Below, one piece after another: positions 11,037 to 25,682 of a DNA stretch of 64,000 bases (the stretch's first letter is position 1; every line of letters begins with the position of its first letter). Position numbers and translations under genes: made by a program. Under the pieces are notes generated by a model. It ran no database searches and had not been told where the DNA came from. It saw only the letters and a list, made by a program, of their open reading frames with translations. Source of the stretch: Xenorhabdus mauleonii (GTDB lineage Bacteria > Pseudomonadota > Gammaproteobacteria > Enterobacterales > Enterobacteriaceae); NCBI RefSeq assembly GCF_900113945.1, contig NZ_FORG01000017.1, positions 1 to 64,000 on the forward strand. Reading direction: 5' to 3'.

Positions 11037-12025
11037 AGCACACCTTCAATTGATTCGATAACTTCTGGTGACCACACACCGCACTGAACCTGACCGATAT
11101 GAGCCATTTGTAGCATCAACATAACCAAGCGAGACTGCCCGATACCGCCACCGATGGACTGTGGCATTTCACCTTTAATCAACGCCTGATGCCAGTCGTA
11201 TTGCAGGCGCTCTTCATCGCTTGTCAGTTCAAGCTGACGTTGCAGAGCTTCTGCATCAACACGGATACCCATTGAAGAAATTTCAAAAGCATCCTGTAAA
11301 ACAGGGTTCCAGACAATAATGTCACCGTTCAGGCCAAGGTAACCATCACTGTTTGGAGTCGTCCAATCGTCATAATCAGGTGCGCGAACATCATGTGATT
11401 GGCCATCAGACAATTTACCGCCGATTCCCATCAAGAAAATCGCCCCAAATTCCTTGGCAGCCTCACGTTCACGACCTTTAGCATCCAGATCAGGGTAACG
11501 TTTCAGAAGCTCTTCACTGTGGATGAAGTGAATTTGATCTGGCAGGAACGGTGCCAGACCAAACTCCTTACTTACCGCTTGTTGTGTTTCTTTTATTGCT
11601 TCGTAGATTTTACCTACTGTCTGTTTTAAATAGTCGAGTGAACGCTGACCTTCACCCATCGTTTTCTCCCAATCCCACTGATCAACAAAGATAGAGTGAA
11701 TAGGAGTCAAGCGATCTTCATCAGGACGCAGAGCCTTCATATGGGTATACAACCCTTGTTCAGCTTGAAAACCAAAGCGGCCTAATGTTTTGCGTTTCCA
11801 TTTTGCTAAAGAATGAACCACTTCAAACGTTGCTTCTGGCAATGTTTTCACTTTTACCTGAACGGCTTTTTCATGCCCAGACAAGTTATCCTGAGTACCA
11901 TCTCCAAGACGGCTCAAGATTGGTCCTTGAACTTCGATTAAATCAAGTTGTTTCTCTAGCAGGCGGGAAAAGTATGATTTCACAAAACTAATCTGCTGCT
12001 GTTTTTCAATGAAGGATGTTTTCAT
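11033..12025 (-). CDS. asnA: Aspartate-ammonia ligase AsnA
   Basis: A 330-residue asparagine synthetase A, the same length as in E. coli. It makes asparagine from aspartate, ammonia and ATP in the cytoplasm. Features of the class II aminoacyl-tRNA-synthetase-like fold are visible, such as the N-terminal [19 protein letters not shown] and the C-terminal [20 protein letters not shown] (motif 3 region). It is divergent from its regulator asnC across a 166-base AT-rich gap. Confidence 0.97.
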   Translation of the reverse strand: MKTSFIEKQQQISFVKSYFSRLLEKQLDLIEVQGPILSRLGDGTQDNLSGHEKAVQVKVKTLPEATFEVVHSLAKWKRKTLGRFGFQAEQGLYTHMKALRPDEDRLTPIHSIFVDQWDWEKTMGEGQRSLDYLKQTVGKIYEAIKETQQAVSKEFGLAPFLPDQIHFIHSEELLKRYPDLDAKGREREAAKEFGAIFLMGIGGKLSDGQSHDVRAPDYDDWTTPNSDGYLGLNGDIIVWNPVLQDAFEISSMGIRVDAEALQRQLELTSDEERLQYDWHQALIKGEMPQSIGGGIGQSRLVMLMLQMAHIGQVQCGVWSPEVIESIEGVL

Positions 12026-12191
12026 GATACTACTCTCAAAAATTTTTAGTGACCCTGTGTCCCGTTGCTATAGATTAAGCAACAAAACAGGGTACAAATT
12101 CAATATATAATAATAAAAATATTGTTTATTATTTATAAACGATAATTTTTACACTATAAAAATGAATATCATTCAAAAATAGGGATTAAAA

Positions 12192-12653
12192 ATGGCAGAA
12201 ATTTATCAGATCGATAATTTGGACCGTGACATACTTCACGCTTTAATGGAAAACGCACGCACACCTTACGCAGAATTAGCCAAAAAATTTGCCGTCAGCC
12301 CGGGCACAATTCACGTTCGTGTAGAAAAAATGAAACAGTCAGGGATCATTACAGGTACTCGGGTTGATATCAGTGCAAAACAGCTGGGGTTCGACGTATG
12401 CTGTTTTATCGGTATCATATTGAAAAGCGCCAAAGACTATCCCTCGGCCCTGAAAAAACTCGATATGCTGGATGAAGTGGTTGAGGTTTACTACACCACA
12501 GGACATTACAGCATTTTCATTAAGGTCATGTGCCGCTCCATCGAAGCCCTCCAGGATGTACTTATCAACAAGATCCAGACGATTGATGAAATCCAGTCAA
12601 CGGAGACATTGATCTCTTTGCAAAACCCGATAATGAGGACAATAAAGCCTTAG
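12192..12653 (+). CDS. asnC: AsnC transcriptional regulator (Lrp/AsnC family)
   Basis: A 153-residue regulator with an N-terminal helix-turn-helix (DRDILHALMENARTPYAELA) and a C-terminal RAM ligand-binding domain (YYTTGHYSIFIKVMC). In E. coli it activates asnA in the absence of asparagine and controls mioC indirectly through read-through toward oriC. Head-to-head placement with asnA fits this role. Confidence 0.95.
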   Translation: MAEIYQIDNLDRDILHALMENARTPYAELAKKFAVSPGTIHVRVEKMKQSGIITGTRVDISAKQLGFDVCCFIGIILKSAKDYPSALKKLDMLDEVVEVYYTTGHYSIFIKVMCRSIEALQDVLINKIQTIDEIQSTETLISLQNPIMRTIKP

Positions 12654-12675
12654 GGCAGAAAATAAATTAACCACA

Positions 12676-12684
12676 TTATCCACA
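12676..12684 (+). promoter_or_regulatory. DnaA box upstream of mioC
   Basis: TTATCCACA is a consensus DnaA box 60 bases before mioC. In E. coli DnaA bound at the mioC promoter represses transcription that would run through oriC. Confidence 0.75.
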
Positions 12685-12744
12685 AGTAGATCCCAATAGA
12701 TTCACAGCGTACAATAGTTGCTCTTTAATTTAGCAAGGATCATG

Positions 12745-13185
12745 ATGAGCACGATAACCTTAATCAGCGGCAGCACAATGGGTAGCGCCGAATACGTTGC
12801 CGAACATATGGCTGAGATCTTAGAAGACAGCGGGTTTTCAACAAAGATGCTTCATGGTCCCACACTGGATGATCTTCCCCTCAAAGGGCTGTGGCTTGTG
12901 GTCACTTCAACACACGGAGCTGGGGATCTTCCTGAAAATCTCCAGCCTCTGGCAGATGAACTCACACAGCAGAAACCGGATTTAAGTAATGTCACATTTG
13001 GGTCAGTCGGCATAGGCAGTTCCGAATATGACACATTTTGTGGCGCAATAAGATCATTGGAATGTTTGCTGGTGGATCTCGGAGCAAAACGGATCGGTGA
13101 TCGACTGGAAATAGACATTCAGCAACACGAAATTCCAGAAGATCCAGCCGAAGAATGGGGCAAAGAGTGGGCAAAGTTACTCTGA
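12745..13185 (+). CDS. mioC: Flavodoxin-like protein MioC
   Basis: A 146-residue FMN-binding flavodoxin-type protein. The phosphate-binding loop SGSTMGSAEY follows the first strand, and the FMN-stacking loops STHGAGDLPEN and SSEYDTFCG are clear. E. coli MioC is needed for biotin synthase activity in vitro. Of two adjacent ATG codons I choose the second, because AAGGA lies five bases before it and the protein then matches the E. coli start. It is read toward oriC. Confidence 0.93.
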   Translation: MSTITLISGSTMGSAEYVAEHMAEILEDSGFSTKMLHGPTLDDLPLKGLWLVVTSTHGAGDLPENLQPLADELTQQKPDLSNVTFGSVGIGSSEYDTFCGAIRSLECLLVDLGAKRIGDRLEIDIQQHEIPEDPAEEWGKEWAKLL

Positions 13186-13204
13186 TCCGATTAAAAATAT
13201 AACG

Positions 13205-13475
13205 ATCAACTGTGGATAACTAATATAAAAAGCAGGGGTTAACCCGTAGTTATCCATTTAATAACCTAAATGCAATCTACCGCCTGTGAATAACTACGCA
13301 TTTAGATCCCAGCTTATACTGACTTGGATCACGGATCATTCACAGCAAATGATCCTTTACAGCATTATGATCTCTATATGGAAAATCCACTTATCCACAG
13401 ATGATCATGATCCTAATAAAAGATCTAATAAAGAGATCTTTAAATAAAAAGATCTTCTTTTAATTAACGATGATC
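13205..13475. other. Chromosomal replication origin oriC
   Basis: The segment between mioC and mnmG is laid out like inverted E. coli oriC. DnaA boxes: TGTGGATAA (13211-13219, R4 position), TTATCCATT (13250-13258), TGTGAATAA (13285-13293) and perfect TTATCCACA (13391-13399, R1 position). Next to R1 are three AT-rich 13-mers ending in GATC (13413-13425, 13426-13438, 13442-13454), the duplex-unwinding element. About a dozen GATC Dam/SeqA sites are spread across it. The blocks GATCCCAGCTTATAC and CGGATCATTCACAG match E. coli oriC almost literally. An IHF/Fis region is expected between about 13340 and 13390. Confidence 0.95.
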
Positions 13476-13559
13476 TCATCCTACTTGTCTTAAGTAGAAA
13501 CTTGGGTAGAATTCTCTTCCCAATGCATATGAAGCATTCTCACAATTGAAGGTTCGCAC

Positions 13560-15449
13560 ATGTTTTATCCAGAGCACTTTGACGTCATCATTATCGGCGG
13601 AGGTCATGCCGGCACTGAAGCTGCAATGGCCGCAGCACGTATGGGGCGTCAAACCTTACTACTGACTCACAATATTGATACTTTGGGCCAGATGTCATGT
13701 AATCCAGCCATTGGTGGGATCGGTAAAGGGCATCTGGTAAAAGAGATCGATGCACTTGGTGGTCTGATGGCGAAAGCAACTGATCAGGCCGGTATTCAGT
13801 TCAGAACACTCAACGCCAGTAAAGGCCCAGCTGTCAGGGCTACGCGAGCACAAGCGGATCGAGTACTTTACCGACAAGCCGTAAGAACGGCGTTGGAAAA
13901 TCAGCCTAACCTAATGATCTTCCAACAATCCGTAGAAGATCTCATTGTGGAAAACGACACCGTTACAGGCGTTGTCACACGTATGGGATTAAAATTTAAA
14001 GCAAAATCTGTCGTTCTCACAGTAGGAACTTTCCTTGACGGAAAAATCCACATCGGTTTAGAGAACTACAGTGGCGGCCGTGCAGGTGATCCTCCTGCGA
14101 TCGCATTGTCTCATCGTCTGCGAGAACTGCCTTTACGGGTTTCCCGCTTGAAAACAGGCACACCTCCCCGTATTGATGCGCGATCCATCGATTTCAGCCA
14201 GCTTGAACAACAACTGGGTGATAATCCAACGCCTGTATTTTCATTCATGGGCAACATGGATCAACATCCGCACCAGATCCCGTGTTACATCACGCATACC
14301 AATGAAAAAACGCATGAAGTGATCCGTAATAACTTGGATCGCAGTCCAATGTATGCGGGGATCATCGAAGGGATCGGCCCTCGTTACTGCCCTTCCATTG
14401 AAGACAAGGTCATGCGTTTTGCAGATCGCAATGCACATCAGATCTTCTTGGAACCAGAAGGGTTGACCAGCAACGAAATCTACCCAAATGGGATCTCGAC
14501 CAGTTTGCCATTTGACGTGCAAATGCAGATTGTTCACTCCATGAAAGGCATGGAAAATGCCCGTATCATTCGTCCTGGTTACGCGATCGAATATGACTTT
14601 TTCGATCCGCGCGATTTAAAACAGACGTTGGAAAGCAAATATATCCATGGATTGTTCTTCGCAGGCCAGATCAATGGCACCACCGGATATGAAGAAGCCG
14701 CCGCACAGGGATTACTGGCCGGCCTCAATGCTGCCCGCTATGCCAACAATGAAGAAGGTTGGTTCCCACGCCGGGATCAGGCTTATATCGGTGTTCTGGT
14801 CGATGATCTATGTACTTTGGGAACGAAAGAACCTTACCGCATGTTTACATCCCGAGCGGAATATCGTTTGATGCTGCGTGAAGACAATGCAGACCTTCGT
14901 TTAACCGAGCAAGGTCGTAAGTTGGGATTGGTTGATGATCTTCGTTGGGAACATTACAGCCGCAAAGTTGAAATGATCGAACAAGAACGTCAGCGCTTGC
15001 GTAATATCTGGGTACATCCTCATTCTGATAATTTGGTGGATATCAACAAAATGTTAAAAACACCATTATCGAAAGAAGCCAATGGTGAAGATTTGTTGCG
15101 CCGCCCGGAAATGAATTATGAATTGCTGACATCATTGCCACGTTTTGCCCCAGGGCTGGCAGAGCCTCAGGCTGCGGATCAAGTTGAAATCCAAGTGAAA
15201 TACGAAGGTTACATTGCTCGTCAGCACGAAGAAATTGAAAAACAGCTTCGCAATGAAAATACAGCACTACCGGTTGATTTGGATTATCAACAAGTTTCAG
15301 GGCTTTCCAATGAAGTTATCGCCAAACTGAATGACCATAAACCAAGTTCTATTGGCCAGGCATCACGTATTTCAGGCATAACACCAGCAGCCATTTCCAT
15401 TTTGCTGGTATGGTTGAAAAAACAAGGTTTATTGCGTCGCAGCGCCTGA
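13560..15449 (+). CDS. mnmG: tRNA uridine-34 modification protein MnmG (GidA)
   Basis: A 629-residue FAD protein that, with MnmE, adds carboxymethylaminomethyl at C5 of wobble uridine 34. The dinucleotide-binding loop [12 protein letters not shown] is at about 11-22, the conserved cysteine block [17 protein letters not shown] follows, and [19 protein letters not shown] lies in the middle. The C-terminal helical domain that contacts MnmE is intact. It starts 85 bases beyond the unwinding element of oriC and reads away from it, as in E. coli, and is followed by rsmG. Confidence 0.97.
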   Translation: MFYPEHFDVIIIGGGHAGTEAAMAAARMGRQTLLLTHNIDTLGQMSCNPAIGGIGKGHLVKEIDALGGLMAKATDQAGIQFRTLNASKGPAVRATRAQADRVLYRQAVRTALENQPNLMIFQQSVEDLIVENDTVTGVVTRMGLKFKAKSVVLTVGTFLDGKIHIGLENYSGGRAGDPPAIALSHRLRELPLRVSRLKTGTPPRIDARSIDFSQLEQQLGDNPTPVFSFMGNMDQHPHQIPCYITHTNEKTHEVIRNNLDRSPMYAGIIEGIGPRYCPSIEDKVMRFADRNAHQIFLEPEGLTSNEIYPNGISTSLPFDVQMQIVHSMKGMENARIIRPGYAIEYDFFDPRDLKQTLESKYIHGLFFAGQINGTTGYEEAAAQGLLAGLNAARYANNEEGWFPRRDQAYIGVLVDDLCTLGTKEPYRMFTSRAEYRLMLREDNADLRLTEQGRKLGLVDDLRWEHYSRKVEMIEQERQRLRNIWVHPHSDNLVDINKMLKTPLSKEANGEDLLRRPEMNYELLTSLPRFAPGLAEPQAADQVEIQVKYEGYIARQHEEIEKQLRNENTALPVDLDYQQVSGLSNEVIAKLNDHKPSSIGQASRISGITPAAISILLVWLKKQGLLRRSA

Positions 15450-15460
15450 GGAGACGAATT

Positions 15461-16081
15461 TTGCTAAACAAATTAGAATCGCTTCTGGCGCAAACTGACT
15501 TTGAGTTATCACGGGATCAGAAACAAAAGCTCATTGATTACGTTGGCATGCTCAACAAATGGAATAAAGCCTATAACCTGACATCTGTCCGTGATCCAGA
15601 GCAGATGCTGGTTCGGCATATCATGGACAGCATCGTCGTTAACCCGTTGCTTAGTGGAACGCGTTTTATTGATGTAGGGACAGGGCCAGGATTACCGGGA
15701 GTCCCTCTGGCGATTGTACGGCCTGATTCCCACTTCACTCTGTTGGATAGTTTGGGAAAACGGGTTCGCTTTTTACGTCAAGTTCAGCACGAATTAGATT
15801 TACCTAATATCGAGCCTGTGCAGAGCCGGGTTGAAGAGTTTATTCCTGAACCTCCCTTTGATGGGGTTATCAGCCGCGCATTTGCTTCTTTGGAAGACAT
15901 GCTTTCATGGTGCCATCATCTTCCCAAACCCGTCGAAGGGCGTTTTTACGCCCTGAAAGGAACGTTATCGGAAGATGAAGTCGCTAAGTTACCAGATGGG
16001 TTCATGTTAGAAAGCATTTTCCCTTTGACGATCCCAGAATTGAGCGAGCAGCGCCATCTCGTTATTCTTAAGTCAAACTAA
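15461..16081 (+). CDS. rsmG: 16S rRNA m7G527 methyltransferase RsmG (GidB)
   Basis: A 206-residue SAM-dependent methyltransferase modifying G527 of 16S rRNA; loss gives low-level streptomycin resistance. The start chosen is TTG at 15461 (MLNKLESLL after initiation), with GAGGAG seven bases upstream and the E. coli length. An ATG 17 codons earlier overlaps mnmG and has no homology support. Motif I is [12 protein letters not shown], followed by [12 protein letters not shown]. It forms an operon with mnmG. Confidence 0.94.
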   Translation: MLNKLESLLAQTDFELSRDQKQKLIDYVGMLNKWNKAYNLTSVRDPEQMLVRHIMDSIVVNPLLSGTRFIDVGTGPGLPGVPLAIVRPDSHFTLLDSLGKRVRFLRQVQHELDLPNIEPVQSRVEEFIPEPPFDGVISRAFASLEDMLSWCHHLPKPVEGRFYALKGTLSEDEVAKLPDGFMLESIFPLTIPELSEQRHLVILKSN

Positions 16082-16691
16082 CTTTGCTATTTGTCAATAA
16101 AATTATAAATAATTAGTGACGCCAAACACATATAAAATGTTACGGACGTTACTAATTATTCCTTTTCATTATTTCGGTTTTATTTACTAATAAGTCACAG
16201 AAAATCAACTTTATTTTTATATTGATATAATTTTCCTTTTTGACGAAGCCTATCGGTTTTTTTTATAAATAAATTTTAGGGAAAGTGTTCAAAATAAACA
16301 TTCAACGTTTTTTATCGATATATCAGATAAAACTTTATAGGTATAATATTAATTGTTTGATTTTTTTTAAAAAAATAAAAAGATTTTCATCACATTTTTA
16401 ATGGTAAAAATAATTAATGATTCTATTTGATGTGATATGCATCACGTTTGATATAGAGGTCGTACCAATAATAGTTGCAGAATATTAAATGGTATTTGTG
16501 AGCAATCTAGCACCAAAGTTAGAAAATTAAATAATTATTCACTTTTTCGCTACTTATGGATTGAATTCATTTTGGCTGCCCGTATAATTTGCACGTTTTT
16601 GTCACTTGACACTCTTAAGCAAAGCCAGTTTTATACAACATTCAGCAAGACCTGATATGTGATGGTGTACCTCAGGGAGAAAACAAAAGTC
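16082..16691 (+). promoter_or_regulatory. atp operon promoter region
   Basis: This 600-base AT-rich spacer has no coding sequence. A good sigma-70 promoter, TTGAAT (16561-16566), 16-base spacer, TATAAT (16583-16588), would start near 16595, about 95 bases before atpI. TGTGATATGCATCACG (16431-16446) matches nine of ten conserved bases of the CRP consensus, but lies about 155 bases upstream of that start, too far for simple class I activation; its role is open. Confidence 0.65.
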
Positions 16692-17922
<1,231 letters not shown>

Positions 17923-17950
17923 TATTTATCAATAATAGTGTTTTAACTGA

Positions 17951-18211
<261 letters not shown>

Positions 18212-18269
18212 TAAAACCGTAGAACTGAATATTACGCCAATTCATTAATTGAAATAGAGGTATTGTGCA

Positions 18270-18740
18270 GTGAATATTAACGCAACAATCCTCGGCCAGG
18301 CCATCGCGTTTGTCCTGTTTGTTTTGTTCTGCATGAAGTATGTATGGCCACCGATTATGGCGGCCATTGAAAAACGTCAGAAGGAGATTGCTGACGGTTT
18401 GGCTTCGGCAGAGCGTGCCAAAAAGAACCTGGACTTAGCGCAAGCCAATGCGACCGACCAACTGAAAAAAGCGAAAGCGGATGCGCAAGTTATCATTGAG
18501 CAAGCTAATAAACAAAAAGCTCAAATCATTGATGACGCAAAAGCAGAAGCTGAGCTGGAGCGTAACAAAATCGTAGCGCAAGCGCAGGCTGAAATTGAAG
18601 CTGAACGCAAACGCGCTCGTGAAGAGTTACGTAAGCAGGTTGCGATGCTGGCTATCGCAGGTGCCGAGAAAATCATCGAACGTTCCGTGGATGAAGCTGC
18701 TAACAGCGACATCGTTGATAAACTGGTCGCTGAACTGTAA
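18270..18740 (+). CDS. atpF: F0F1 ATP synthase subunit b
   Basis: A 156-residue peripheral-stalk subunit: one N-terminal membrane helix ([20 protein letters not shown]) followed by a long charged helix that dimerises and reaches subunit delta. The start codon is GTG. It precedes atpH by 12 bases. Confidence 0.97.
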   Translation: MNINATILGQAIAFVLFVLFCMKYVWPPIMAAIEKRQKEIADGLASAERAKKNLDLAQANATDQLKKAKADAQVIIEQANKQKAQIIDDAKAEAELERNKIVAQAQAEIEAERKRAREELRKQVAMLAIAGAEKIIERSVDEAANSDIVDKLVAEL

Positions 18741-18752
18741 GGAGGGAGGGGC

Positions 18753-19286
18753 ATGTCTGAATTTGCTACGGTAGCTCGCCCCTACGCCAAAGCAGCTTTT
18801 GACTTTGCTGTAGAACACCAATCTATTGAACACTGGCAGAATATGCTGGCGTTTGTTGCTGAGGTTACTCGCAATGAGCAGGTTGGTGAGCTGCTTTCCG
18901 GTTCATTAGCACCGGAAACGTTAGCCAAAACCTTTATCACTCTTTGTGGTGAGCAGGTTGATGCGCATGCTCAGAACTTTATTCGTGTAATGGCAGAAAA
19001 TGGTCGCTTGCTGGCATTGCCAGAAGTCCTCCAGCAATTTATCCAATTGCGTGCGTCACTTGAATCAACCATTGATGTTGAAGTGATTTCTGCGACCGAA
19101 CTGAATGAGCAGCAGCAGGCTAAAATTTCTGCGGCGATGGAAAAACGTCTGTCACGCAAAGTGAAGCTGAATTGCAAAATTGATAAGTCTGTTATTGCCG
19201 GCGTAATTATTCGCGCGGGTGACATGGTGATCGATGGCAGTATTCGTGGCCGTCTGGATCGTTTAACAGACGACTTGCAGTCTTAA
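18753..19286 (+). CDS. atpH: F0F1 ATP synthase subunit delta
   Basis: A 177-residue soluble subunit linking the b-dimer to the top of the alpha3beta3 head. The N-terminal [19 protein letters not shown] and the C-terminal [19 protein letters not shown] blocks are typical. A strong ribosome site (GGAGGG) precedes it. Confidence 0.97.
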   Translation: MSEFATVARPYAKAAFDFAVEHQSIEHWQNMLAFVAEVTRNEQVGELLSGSLAPETLAKTFITLCGEQVDAHAQNFIRVMAENGRLLALPEVLQQFIQLRASLESTIDVEVISATELNEQQQAKISAAMEKRLSRKVKLNCKIDKSVIAGVIIRAGDMVIDGSIRGRLDRLTDDLQS

Positions 19287-19300
19287 GGGGACTGGAGCAT

Positions 19301-20842
19301 ATGCAACTGAATTCCACCGAAATCAGCGAACTGATCAAACAGCGTATTGCTCAGTTCAATGTCGTGAGCGAAGCTCACAATGAAGGTACGATTGTTTCCG
19401 TCAACGACGGTATCATTCGTGTCCACGGTTTAGCCGATGTCATGCAGGGTGAAATGATTGCTCTGCCTGGCAACCGTTACGCAATTGCACTGAACTTGGA
19501 GCGCGACTCTGTAGGTGCGGTTGTGATGGGTCCATACGCTGACTTAGCCGAAGGCATGAAAGTTAAGTGTACTGGCCGTATTTTGGAAGTGCCTGTTGGT
19601 CGTGGCTTGCTGGGTCGTGTTGTTAACACGCTGGGTGAGCCAATTGACGGCAAAGGTGCTGTTGAGCATGATGGCTTCTCACCTGTTGAAGTGATTGCGC
19701 CTGGCGTTATCGATCGTCAATCCGTTGATCAGCCTGTCCAGACCGGTTACAAATCCGTTGATGCCATGATCCCAATTGGTCGTGGTCAGCGTGAGCTGGT
19801 CATCGGTGACCGTCAGACGGGTAAAACCGCTCTGGCTATCGATGCTATCATCAACCAGCGTAATTCCGGTATCAAATGTATCTACGTTGCTATTGGTCAG
19901 AAAGCTTCTACCATCTCCAACGTAGTTCGTAAACTGGAAGAGCACAACGCACTGGAAAACACCATCGTTGTTGTTGCATCCGCATCAGAATCTGCGGCCC
20001 TGCAATACTTGGCGCCATATTCTGGCTGTGCGATGGGTGAATACTTCCGTGATCGTGGTGAAGATGCACTGATTGTTTACGATGACCTGTCTAAACAGGC
20101 TGTTGCGTACCGTCAGATTTCTCTGTTGCTGCGTCGTCCGCCTGGACGTGAAGCATTCCCTGGTGACGTTTTCTATCTCCACTCCCGTCTGCTGGAGCGT
20201 GCTGCGCGTGTTAACGCTGAATACGTTGAAAAATTCACTAATGGTGAAGTGAAAGGCCAAACGGGTTCTCTGACTGCATTGCCAATCATTGAAACTCAGG
20301 CTGGTGACGTTTCTGCATTCGTACCGACAAACGTTATCTCCATTACTGATGGTCAGATTTTCCTTGAATCTTCTCTGTTCAACTCCGGTATCCGCCCAGC
20401 GGTTAACCCAGGGATTTCCGTATCCCGTGTAGGTGGTGCTGCACAGACTAAGATCATCAAGAAACTGTCTGGTGGTATCCGTACCGCTCTGGCTCAGTAT
20501 CGTGAACTGGCGGCGTTCTCTCAGTTTGCTTCCGATCTGGATGATGCAACGCGTAAGCAGTTGGATCATGGTCAGAAAGTCACTGAGCTGTTGAAACAGA
20601 AACAATATCAGCCAATGTCCGTTGCGCTGCAGGCTCTGTCTCTGTTTTCTGCTGAGCGCGGTTATCTGGAAGATATCGAAATCGCGAAAGTGGTCAGTTT
20701 CGAAGCTGCTCTGTTGGCGTATGCTAACCGTGAACATGCTGATCTTCTGAAAGAGATTGACCAGTCTGGTGATTACAACGGAGAGATTGAAGCTAAGCTG
20801 AAAGCTCTGTTGGAATCCTTCAAGGCGACTCAGTCCTGGTAA
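19301..20842 (+). CDS. atpA: F0F1 ATP synthase subunit alpha
   Basis: A 513-residue regulatory nucleotide-binding subunit, same length as in E. coli. It has the P-loop GDRQTGKT near residue 169 and the arginine-finger region [17 protein letters not shown]. Three copies alternate with beta in the F1 head. It lies 14 bases after atpH. Confidence 0.98.
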   Translation: MQLNSTEISELIKQRIAQFNVVSEAHNEGTIVSVNDGIIRVHGLADVMQGEMIALPGNRYAIALNLERDSVGAVVMGPYADLAEGMKVKCTGRILEVPVGRGLLGRVVNTLGEPIDGKGAVEHDGFSPVEVIAPGVIDRQSVDQPVQTGYKSVDAMIPIGRGQRELVIGDRQTGKTALAIDAIINQRNSGIKCIYVAIGQKASTISNVVRKLEEHNALENTIVVVASASESAALQYLAPYSGCAMGEYFRDRGEDALIVYDDLSKQAVAYRQISLLLRRPPGREAFPGDVFYLHSRLLERAARVNAEYVEKFTNGEVKGQTGSLTALPIIETQAGDVSAFVPTNVISITDGQIFLESSLFNSGIRPAVNPGISVSRVGGAAQTKIIKKLSGGIRTALAQYRELAAFSQFASDLDDATRKQLDHGQKVTELLKQKQYQPMSVALQALSLFSAERGYLEDIEIAKVVSFEAALLAYANREHADLLKEIDQSGDYNGEIEAKLKALLESFKATQSW

Positions 20843-20916
20843 CACTATTCGGCCCAGTTTAATTTTAATTTAATTAAAATAACACGGGCCGTCTGGTTGA
20901 ATTCGGAGAAGCAGAA

Positions 20917-21780
20917 ATGGCCGGCGCAAAAGAGATACGTACCAAAATCGCCAGTGTGCAAAATACGCAAAAAATCACTAAAGCGATGGAAATGGTCGCC
21001 GCGTCCAAAATGCGTAAAACGCAGGATCGCATGGCGGCCAGCCGTCCTTACGCAGAGACCATTCGCAGTGTGATTGGACACCTTGCGTTAGGTAATCTGG
21101 AATACAAACATCCATACCTTGAAGAGCGCGAAGTTAAGCGTGTTGGGTACGTGGTTGTTTCGACTGACCGTGGTTTATGTGGCGGTTTGAACATTAACCT
21201 GTTCAAAAAATTGCTGATAGAAATGAAAGACTGGTCTGATAAAAACGTCCAAGTTGACTTGGCGCTTGTCGGATCGAAAGGGGTTTCTTTCTTTTCTTCT
21301 GTTGGTGGCAACATTGTTGCCCAAGTAACAGGGATGGGAGATAACCCATCATTGTCCGAACTGATCGGGCCAGTCCACGTCATGATGCAAGCATATGACG
21401 AAGGGCGTCTGGATAAACTGTATATAGTGACAAACAAGTTCATTAATACAATGTCTCAGGTTCCGACAATTACTCAGTTATTGCCTCTGCCAGCCGGAGA
21501 CGATGAAACACTGAAGAAGAAGTCCTGGGATTATCTGTATGAACCTGATCCTAGAGCGCTGTTGGATACCCTTCTGCGCCGTTATATAGAATCGCAAGTT
21601 TATCAGGGCGTCGTTGAAAACCTGGCTAGTGAACAGGCCGCACGAATGGTAGCGATGAAAGCCGCGACCGATAACGGTGGCAACCTGATCAAAGAGTTGC
21701 AGTTGGTTTACAACAAGGCTCGTCAGGCCAGTATCACTCAGGAACTCACCGAAATCGTTTCGGGTGCTTCTGCGGTTTAA
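20917..21780 (+). CDS. atpG: F0F1 ATP synthase subunit gamma
   Basis: A 287-residue central rotor shaft. The N-terminal helix ([20 protein letters not shown]) and the C-terminal helix ([19 protein letters not shown]), which form the coiled coil inside the head, are both conserved. [11 protein letters not shown] lies in the Rossmann-like middle domain. Confidence 0.98.
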   Translation: MAGAKEIRTKIASVQNTQKITKAMEMVAASKMRKTQDRMAASRPYAETIRSVIGHLALGNLEYKHPYLEEREVKRVGYVVVSTDRGLCGGLNINLFKKLLIEMKDWSDKNVQVDLALVGSKGVSFFSSVGGNIVAQVTGMGDNPSLSELIGPVHVMMQAYDEGRLDKLYIVTNKFINTMSQVPTITQLLPLPAGDDETLKKKSWDYLYEPDPRALLDTLLRRYIESQVYQGVVENLASEQAARMVAMKAATDNGGNLIKELQLVYNKARQASITQELTEIVSGASAV

Positions 21781-21787
21781 CAGCTAG

Positions 21788-23197
<1,410 letters not shown>

Positions 23198-23218
23198 TAC
23201 GGCTGACGGGAGGTTGAT

Positions 23219-23641
23219 ATGGCTGCAATGACGTTCTCCCTGAGCGTAGTCAGTGCTGAAAAACATTTGTTTGAAGGACTGGTACAGAAAATTCAGGTGA
23301 CAGGCAGTGAAGGTGAATTGGGGATCTATCCTCAACACACACCACTGCTTACTGCCATAAAACCGGGCATGATACGTATTGTTAAGCAGTTTGGCGAAGA
23401 AGAGTTTATCTACCTGTCTGGTGGTATTCTTGAAGTTCAGTCAAACGGCGTTATCGTACTGGCCGATACAGCGATCCGTGGTAAGGATTTGGACGAAGCT
23501 AAAGTGCTTGAAGCCAAGCGCAAGGCGGAAGAACATATCCGTAATTCTCACGGCGATGTTGATTATGCTCAGGCATCTGCTGAATTGTCTAAAGCGATCG
23601 CGAAGCTTCGCGTTATCGAACTGACAAAAAAAATGATGTAA
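23219..23641 (+). CDS. atpC: F0F1 ATP synthase subunit epsilon
   Basis: A 140-residue rotor subunit and intrinsic inhibitor, last gene of the operon. The N-terminal beta-sandwich ([22 protein letters not shown]) and C-terminal two-helix hairpin ([20 protein letters not shown]) are present. A terminator follows about 70 bases downstream. Confidence 0.97.
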   Translation: MAAMTFSLSVVSAEKHLFEGLVQKIQVTGSEGELGIYPQHTPLLTAIKPGMIRIVKQFGEEEFIYLSGGILEVQSNGVIVLADTAIRGKDLDEAKVLEAKRKAEEHIRNSHGDVDYAQASAELSKAIAKLRVIELTKKMM

Positions 23642-23709
23642 TAAGTCCCCGATAGATTCAGGTTGCAGGCAATAAAGCGGTAACTTGGAAAAGGGTACAG
23701 GCAGTGAGA

Positions 23710-23746
23710 TAAAAAGCCAGTTGGTGAAAGCTAACTGGCTTTTTTG
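23710..23746 (+). terminator. Rho-independent terminator of the atp operon
   Basis: Arms AAAAAGCCAGTT (23711-23722) and AACTGGCTTTTT (23733-23744) form a 12-bp stem with a 10-base loop, ending in a T-run. It stands between atpC and glmU. Confidence 0.88.
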
Positions 23747-23839
23747 CTTTTCTTGCATTTTTGCGTTGCGAAATATGTGGCAATTTATTTTGCAAACGAG
23801 TTTACTTTCATACTTAAAATTGGAATTGTCAGGTTTCTT

Positions 23840-25225
23840 ATGTCTATTAATTCAAACTGTGTCAGTGCTAAAAGTGTTGTTATCCTTGCTGCCGGCAAGG
23901 GAACTCGCATGTATTCCTCTCTTCCCAAAGTCCTGCACTTACTTGCTGGTAAGCCGATGGTTCAACATGTCATTGACACTGCAATGGAATTGGGAACCCA
24001 ACATGTTCATTTGGTCTATGGACATGGTGGTGACTTGATGAAACAAACACTTTCCAATCAAAATTTAAATTGGGTATTGCAGGCTGAGCAGCTTGGTACT
24101 GGTCACGCCATGCAGCAGGCAGCACCACATTTTTCCGATGATGAAGATATTCTGATCCTTTACGGTGATGTTCCTTTGATTGCCAAAGATACTTTAGAGC
24201 GTCTGATCGAGGTGAAACCAGAAGGTGGTATTGGTTTATTGACTGCTATTTTGGATAACCCAACGGGATACGGCCGTATCATTCGTGAAAATGGTGAAGT
24301 AACGGGCATTATCGAACAAAAAGATGCCACTGAAGAGCAGCGTAAAATCAACGAAATCAACACGGGGATTTTGGTCGCGAATGGTGGTGATTTGAAACGC
24401 TGGTTATCTAAGTTGGAAAATAATAATGCACAGGGCGAATATTACCTGACCGATATTATCGCACTGGCACACCAAGAAGGCCATCAAATCAAAGCAGTAC
24501 ACCCAAGCCGTTTAAGTGAAATGGAAGGGGTCAACAATCGCCTCCAACTTTCCGCACTGGAGCGCATCTACCAGTCTGAGCAGGCTGAAAAATTATTGTT
24601 GGCAGGTGTAATGCTATTAGATCCTGCTCGCTTTGACCTGCGGGGAACACTGGAACATGGCCGTGATGTGGTGATTGACACGAATGTCATTATCGAAGGG
24701 CACGTTACACTGGGAAATAATGTTCATATTGGTTCTGGTTGTATTCTGAAAAACTGTGTTATTGGCGATGGCTCGGTAGTGAGTCCTTACACAGTAATCG
24801 AAAATTCTGAGCTTTCAACTGAGTGTACAGTAGGGCCTTTTGCACGTTTACGCCCGGGCACTAAACTGGCTGAAAAAGCCCACGTCGGCAATTTTGTTGA
24901 AATGAAAAAAGCCTCTCTTGGCAAAGGCTCCAAGGCTGGCCATTTGACGTATCTTGGTGATTCTGAAATTGGCAGCAATGTAAATATCGGTGCAGGAACC
25001 ATTACCTGCAACTATGATGGTGCTAATAAATTTAAAACCATTATTGGTGATGACGTATTTGTTGGTTCCGATACTCAGCTTGTTGCACCTGTTACAATTG
25101 AAAAAGGCGCAACCATTGGTGCTGGAACTACGGTAACAAAAGATGTTGCTGAAAATGATCTGGTTATCAGCCGGGTTAAGCAAACTCATATTAAAAACTG
25201 GCCACGACCAGTTAAGAAAAAATAA
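23840..25225 (+). CDS. glmU: Bifunctional GlmU (uridyltransferase/acetyltransferase)
   Basis: A 461-residue enzyme making UDP-N-acetylglucosamine for peptidoglycan and lipopolysaccharide. The N-terminal uridyltransferase has the signature [18 protein letters not shown]; the C-terminal half is a left-handed beta-helix of hexapeptide repeats ([20 protein letters not shown]) that acetylates glucosamine 1-phosphate. The start at 23840 ([19 protein letters not shown]) has AGG six bases upstream and matches the family; the open frame runs further upstream through the terminator. It is followed by glmS after an unusually long, repeat-filled gap. Confidence 0.96.
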   Translation: MSINSNCVSAKSVVILAAGKGTRMYSSLPKVLHLLAGKPMVQHVIDTAMELGTQHVHLVYGHGGDLMKQTLSNQNLNWVLQAEQLGTGHAMQQAAPHFSDDEDILILYGDVPLIAKDTLERLIEVKPEGGIGLLTAILDNPTGYGRIIRENGEVTGIIEQKDATEEQRKINEINTGILVANGGDLKRWLSKLENNNAQGEYYLTDIIALAHQEGHQIKAVHPSRLSEMEGVNNRLQLSALERIYQSEQAEKLLLAGVMLLDPARFDLRGTLEHGRDVVIDTNVIIEGHVTLGNNVHIGSGCILKNCVIGDGSVVSPYTVIENSELSTECTVGPFARLRPGTKLAEKAHVGNFVEMKKASLGKGSKAGHLTYLGDSEIGSNVNIGAGTITCNYDGANKFKTIIGDDVFVGSDTQLVAPVTIEKGATIGAGTTVTKDVAENDLVISRVKQTHIKNWPRPVKKK

Positions 25226-25242
25226 ATAAGATATACCAATAA

Positions 25243-25440
25243 AAAAATCCCAATAGATTTCAAATTGCAGTGCGGTGGCAAGTGCATGACAAATTCGTCT
25301 GGAATAAATTTGTCCCGCCAAAGGCGGATCTCCGGTGAACGATTTTTATTTTTCATTAATCCTCAATAGCATAGCTCGCTATGTGGCTGGAGGAGTGAAC
25401 GAAGCCAACAAAACTGCGGTTTGAAAAATGAAGGGAATAA
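25243..25440 (+). repeat. ERIC element with about 70-bp insertion
   Basis: The ends match the ERIC consensus: AATCCCAATAGATTTCAAAT at the left and GCCAACAAAACTGCGG...AATGAAGGG at the right, with the hallmark GTGGCTGGAGGAGTGAACGA inside. Relative to a standard ERIC of about 127 bp it carries roughly 70 extra bases (about 25280-25345) including ACAAATTCGTCTGGAATAAA and CGCCAAAGGCGG, both able to form hairpins. The same insert occurs in the copy at 36.0-36.2 kb. It lies within the glmU-glmS transcript. Confidence 0.8.
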
Positions 25441-25529
25441 ATCCCCATCTCTACAAAGCTCGGGGACCGGCAATAGCCGTAATGCTATTTGCTGTAAGAC
25501 AATCAGGTTGTGCGACATAAAAAGGGCAT

Positions 25530-25657
<128 letters not shown>

Positions 25658-25682
25658 GGCCCTGTTTTTAGGAATAAAACAC

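Noticed and set aside
16431-16446. CRP-like site as the activator site of the atp operon
   Set aside because: The sequence is good, but it is about 155 bases upstream of the best promoter; kept only as a note in the promoter region.
19985-20845. A 286-codon open frame antisense to atpA
   Set aside because: It lies entirely opposite the conserved atpA gene and has shadow-like composition; no ribosome site or homology.
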